From an uncultured Oscillospiraceae bacterium (GTDB lineage Bacteria; Bacillota; Clostridia; Oscillospirales; Acutalibacteraceae), in assembly GCA_902461995.1 (NCBI GenBank), contig CABQAA010000110.1:1-6969 (forward strand): a DNA stretch of 6,969 bases, in the 5' to 3' direction. The notes below the pieces were generated by a model. That model saw nothing but the letters and a program-made list of their open reading frames with translations. It was not told where the DNA came from and did no database searches. Shown piece by piece: positions 5,244 to 6,969 of this stretch (the stretch's first letter is position 1; every line of letters starts with the position of its first letter). A program made the translations under genes and the position numbers.

Positions 5244-6969
5244 TTATTCAGCGGGTTCCTCCGCAGGGGTCTCGGCAGGAGCTTCTTCCGCGGGCGCGGC
5301 TTCCGTCTCGCCTTCGTCTTCAAGAAGAGCGCGGATCGAGAGACTGATGCGCTTGCTGTCGTAATCGACGTTGATGATCTTGACCTTCACATCCTGGCCG
5401 ACCTTCAGCTCATCCTGCGGTTTCTCGATACGGCGGTTGGCAATCTGGGAGATGTGAATCAGGCCGTCGATGCCCGGAATGATCTGCGCGAAGGCGCCGA
5501 ACGTGGTCATCCCCACAATTTTGGCATCCACCACCGAGCCGATCGGATACTGGGCCTTAAAGATCTCCCACGGATTGTCCTCCGATTTGCGGTAGCCCAG
5601 GGAAATCTTTTTCTTTTCGGTATCCAGATCACGGATATACACATCCACCGTGTCGCCGACATTCACAACTTCGGACGGATGCTTGATCCGGCTCCAGGAG
5701 AGTTCGGAAATATGGATCATGCCGTCCACGCCGCCCAAATCGACAAAGGCGCCGTAGGACGTCAGGGATTTCACCACGCCGGTGTACCGCTGGCCGACCT
5801 CGGCCTGCGCCCAGAACGCGGCTTCCTTTTCCTTGCGCTCCTCGCGGGCGATCGCCCGGATGGAGCCGACCGCACGGCGGCGGCTCTGGTTGACCTCGAT
5901 GATTTTAAAGCGCACATCCTGCTTGAGCAGCGGGGAGAGATCCTCCATCCGCACGGCAGACGCCTGGGAAGCCGGGATGAACACCCGCACACCGTTGGTC
6001 ACGGCCAGCAGGCCGCCCTTGATCACGTCGGTGACGACGCCATCGAGGACTTCGCCGCTTTCTTCCGCGGCCACCACGATGTCCCAGCCCTTGAGCGCAT
6101 CGACCCGCTTTTTCGAAAGCATGATGGTGCCTTCCTGGTCGTTGGTGCGCATGATGAGCAGATCCAGCTCATCCCCGACCTTCACGAGATCGGCCGGATT
6201 GACGCCGGGGGTCGCGGACAGCTCGTCGACCGGAATGTATCCCGCCTGCTTGCGGCCGACCACCTCGACCTGCACCTCGTTCGGGGCAATGCCCACGACA
6301 ACGCCACGGACCCTCTCATCTGTAGATAAACTCTGAAGAGAAGCCTCCAGCGCCTCTTCAAAACTCATTTCCTCAAAGGATTTGGCCGGAGCTTCAGCAG
6401 GGGCGGGTTCGGCCTGGACGGCTTCGGCCGGAGCCGCCGTCTCTTCCGCGGTGGGGAGAGTCTCGTTTTCCTGGACGTCGTTGTTGTTGACAATTTCGGA
6501 CATGGTTGAAAGTACCTCCTTTATAATATCGGCGGGGGTCGAGGCGCCGGCCGTGAGACCGACGGTCTTTGCTCCAGCAAACGGACCGGAGGACAGCTCG
6601 TCCGCCGTCTCGATCAGAATCGTCCGACAGCCTTGCTGGCACACATCCCGAAGCTTGGCGGTGTTGGAGCTCTGGCGCCCGCCGACAATCACCATCACAT
6701 CGCTCTTCTGCGACAAAGCAACCGCCTCATGTTGTCTTTCGGCAGTCGCATTACATATTGTATCAAAAACCAAAGGATTTGTATAGTGTTTTTTTGCGAA
6801 TCGGGAGCACTTTTCCCAAGTTTCAACCTGAAAAGTGGTTTGAGAGACCAAAACAACCGGCTTCTCATTCAAAATTGCCTCGTTTTCGCACAGGTCTTGC
6901 AGCTCTTCCAAGGTTGAAAAAACGAAAGACGGACCCCGGCAGTGCCCCTGAATGCCGATGACCTCGGGA
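5244..6969 (-). CDS. ispH-rpsA: IspH-S1 fusion: HMBPP reductase (C-terminal half) joined to ribosomal protein S1 (5' end outside window)
   Basis: One uninterrupted frame of 574 visible codons enters from the window edge and stops at TAA 5246-5244. The first ~155 residues are the C-terminal half of IspH, the 4Fe-4S enzyme that makes IPP and DMAPP in the MEP pathway. They include PEVIGIQG (the catalytic Glu region, E. coli Glu126), VSQTT, DTICNAT with the third cluster cysteine, VGGRQSSNT (substrate-binding Ser/Asn) and GLTAGASTP. The first two cluster cysteines lie outside the window. A linker of about 60 residues rich in Ala, Pro and Glu follows, then four S1 RNA-binding domains at roughly 6314-6108, 6059-5853, 5798-5592 and 5546-5331; the third and fourth contain YGAFVDLGGVDGMIHIS and FGAFAQIIPGIDGLIHIS. 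An acidic Ala/Pro/Glu tail ends the protein. Such fusions are known in Clostridia. A TTG at 6911 is not the start, since IspH homology continues upstream of it. Four S1 domains are typical of Gram-positive S1, compared with six in E. coli. Confidence 0.95.
   Translation of the reverse strand, partial: PEVIGIQGHCRGPSFVFSTLEELQDLCENEAILNEKPVVLVSQTTFQVETWEKCSRFAKKHYTNPLVFDTICNATAERQHEAVALSQKSDVMVIVGGRQSSNTAKLRDVCQQGCRTILIETADELSSGPFAGAKTVGLTAGASTPADIIKEVLSTMSEIVNNNDVQENETLPTAEETAAPAEAVQAEPAPAEAPAKSFEEMSFEEALEASLQSLSTDERVRGVVVGIAPNEVQVEVVGRKQAGYIPVDELSATPGVNPADLVKVGDELDLLIMRTNDQEGTIMLSKKRVDALKGWDIVVAAEESGEVLDGVVTDVIKGGLLAVTNGVRVFIPASQASAVRMEDLSPLLKQDVRFKIIEVNQSRRRAVGSIRAIAREERKEKEAAFWAQAEVGQRYTGVVKSLTSYGAFVDLGGVDGMIHISELSWSRIKHPSEVVNVGDTVDVYIRDLDTEKKKISLGYRKSEDNPWEIFKAQYPIGSVVDAKIVGMTTFGAFAQIIPGIDGLIHISQIANRRIEKPQDELKVGQDVKVKIINVDYDSKRISLSIRALLEDEGETEAAPAEEAPAETPAEEPAE
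6501..6522 (-). promoter_or_regulatory. Internal ribosome-binding site and ATG at the S1 start within ispH-rpsA
   Basis: Inside the fusion frame the codons for Lys-Glu-Val also spell AAAGGAGGT (6522-6514), a consensus Shine-Dalgarno. It is followed 10 nt later by an in-frame ATG at 6503-6501, encoding MSEIVNNNDV. This ATG lies just after the IspH fold ends and before the linker, so initiation here would give a 419-residue stand-alone S1 with all four domains. The spacing is slightly long but usable. Whether it is used is inference. Confidence 0.55.

Noticed and set aside
5454..6329. Long plus-strand open frame of 291 codons opposite rpsA
   Set aside because: It is antisense to the S1 domains and its His/Asp/Arg-rich translation has no family signature; it is a shadow of rpsA codon structure.
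6909..6911. TTG as the start codon of the IspH-S1 frame
   Set aside because: The same frame continues upstream with PEVIGIQG, a conserved IspH segment, so the real start is beyond the window.

Overview
The window looks like ordinary chromosomal DNA from a Gram-positive, Clostridia-type bacterium. The clearest pointer is a single open frame that joins the C-terminal half of IspH (HMBPP reductase) to a four-domain ribosomal protein S1, an arrangement known mainly from Clostridia. Strong AGGAGG-type Shine-Dalgarno sites, a sigma-A-type promoter and intrinsic terminators fit this. The DNA looks moderately GC-rich, which would suit an Oscillospirales-like lineage, but I cannot place it more precisely. 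I see no mobile element, CRISPR array, tRNA, rRNA or phage gene.

All seven genes are on the minus strand, so transcription runs from high to low coordinates. In that order they are: (1) the ispH-rpsA fusion (5244-6969, 5' part outside the window), followed by a 13-bp hairpin terminator; (2) rpiB, ribose-5-phosphate isomerase B (4716-5165); (3) exoA/xth, an exonuclease III-type AP endonuclease (3964-4719) that overlaps rpiB by ATGA; (4) a stand-alone LUD-domain protein (3255-3923); (5) an intergenic stretch with inverted repeats and a near-consensus promoter; (6) murA, UDP-GlcNAc enolpyruvyl transferase (1772-3061), closed by a strong hairpin terminator; (7) a WalJ/YycJ-type metallo-beta-lactamase-fold protein (836-1624); and (8) a class I SAM-dependent methyltransferase (1-778, 3' part outside the window).

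The genes are mostly housekeeping: isoprenoid precursor synthesis and translation (IspH-S1), pentose phosphate interconversion (RpiB), base-excision repair (ExoA), the first committed step of peptidoglycan synthesis (MurA) and a cell-wall/division-linked nuclease-like protein (WalJ). Three transcription blocks are likely: ispH-rpsA; rpiB-exoA-LUD; and murA. The walJ-methyltransferase pair forms a fourth block or depends on read-through.

I did not find a convincing new biological system. The best leads are regulatory. A consensus Shine-Dalgarno site lies inside the ispH-rpsA frame, exactly where S1 begins, and could allow free S1 to be made from the fusion mRNA. The terminator in front of rpiB leaves no room for a separate promoter. 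An unusual cysteine pattern in the LUD protein and competing hairpins upstream of murA are weaker leads.
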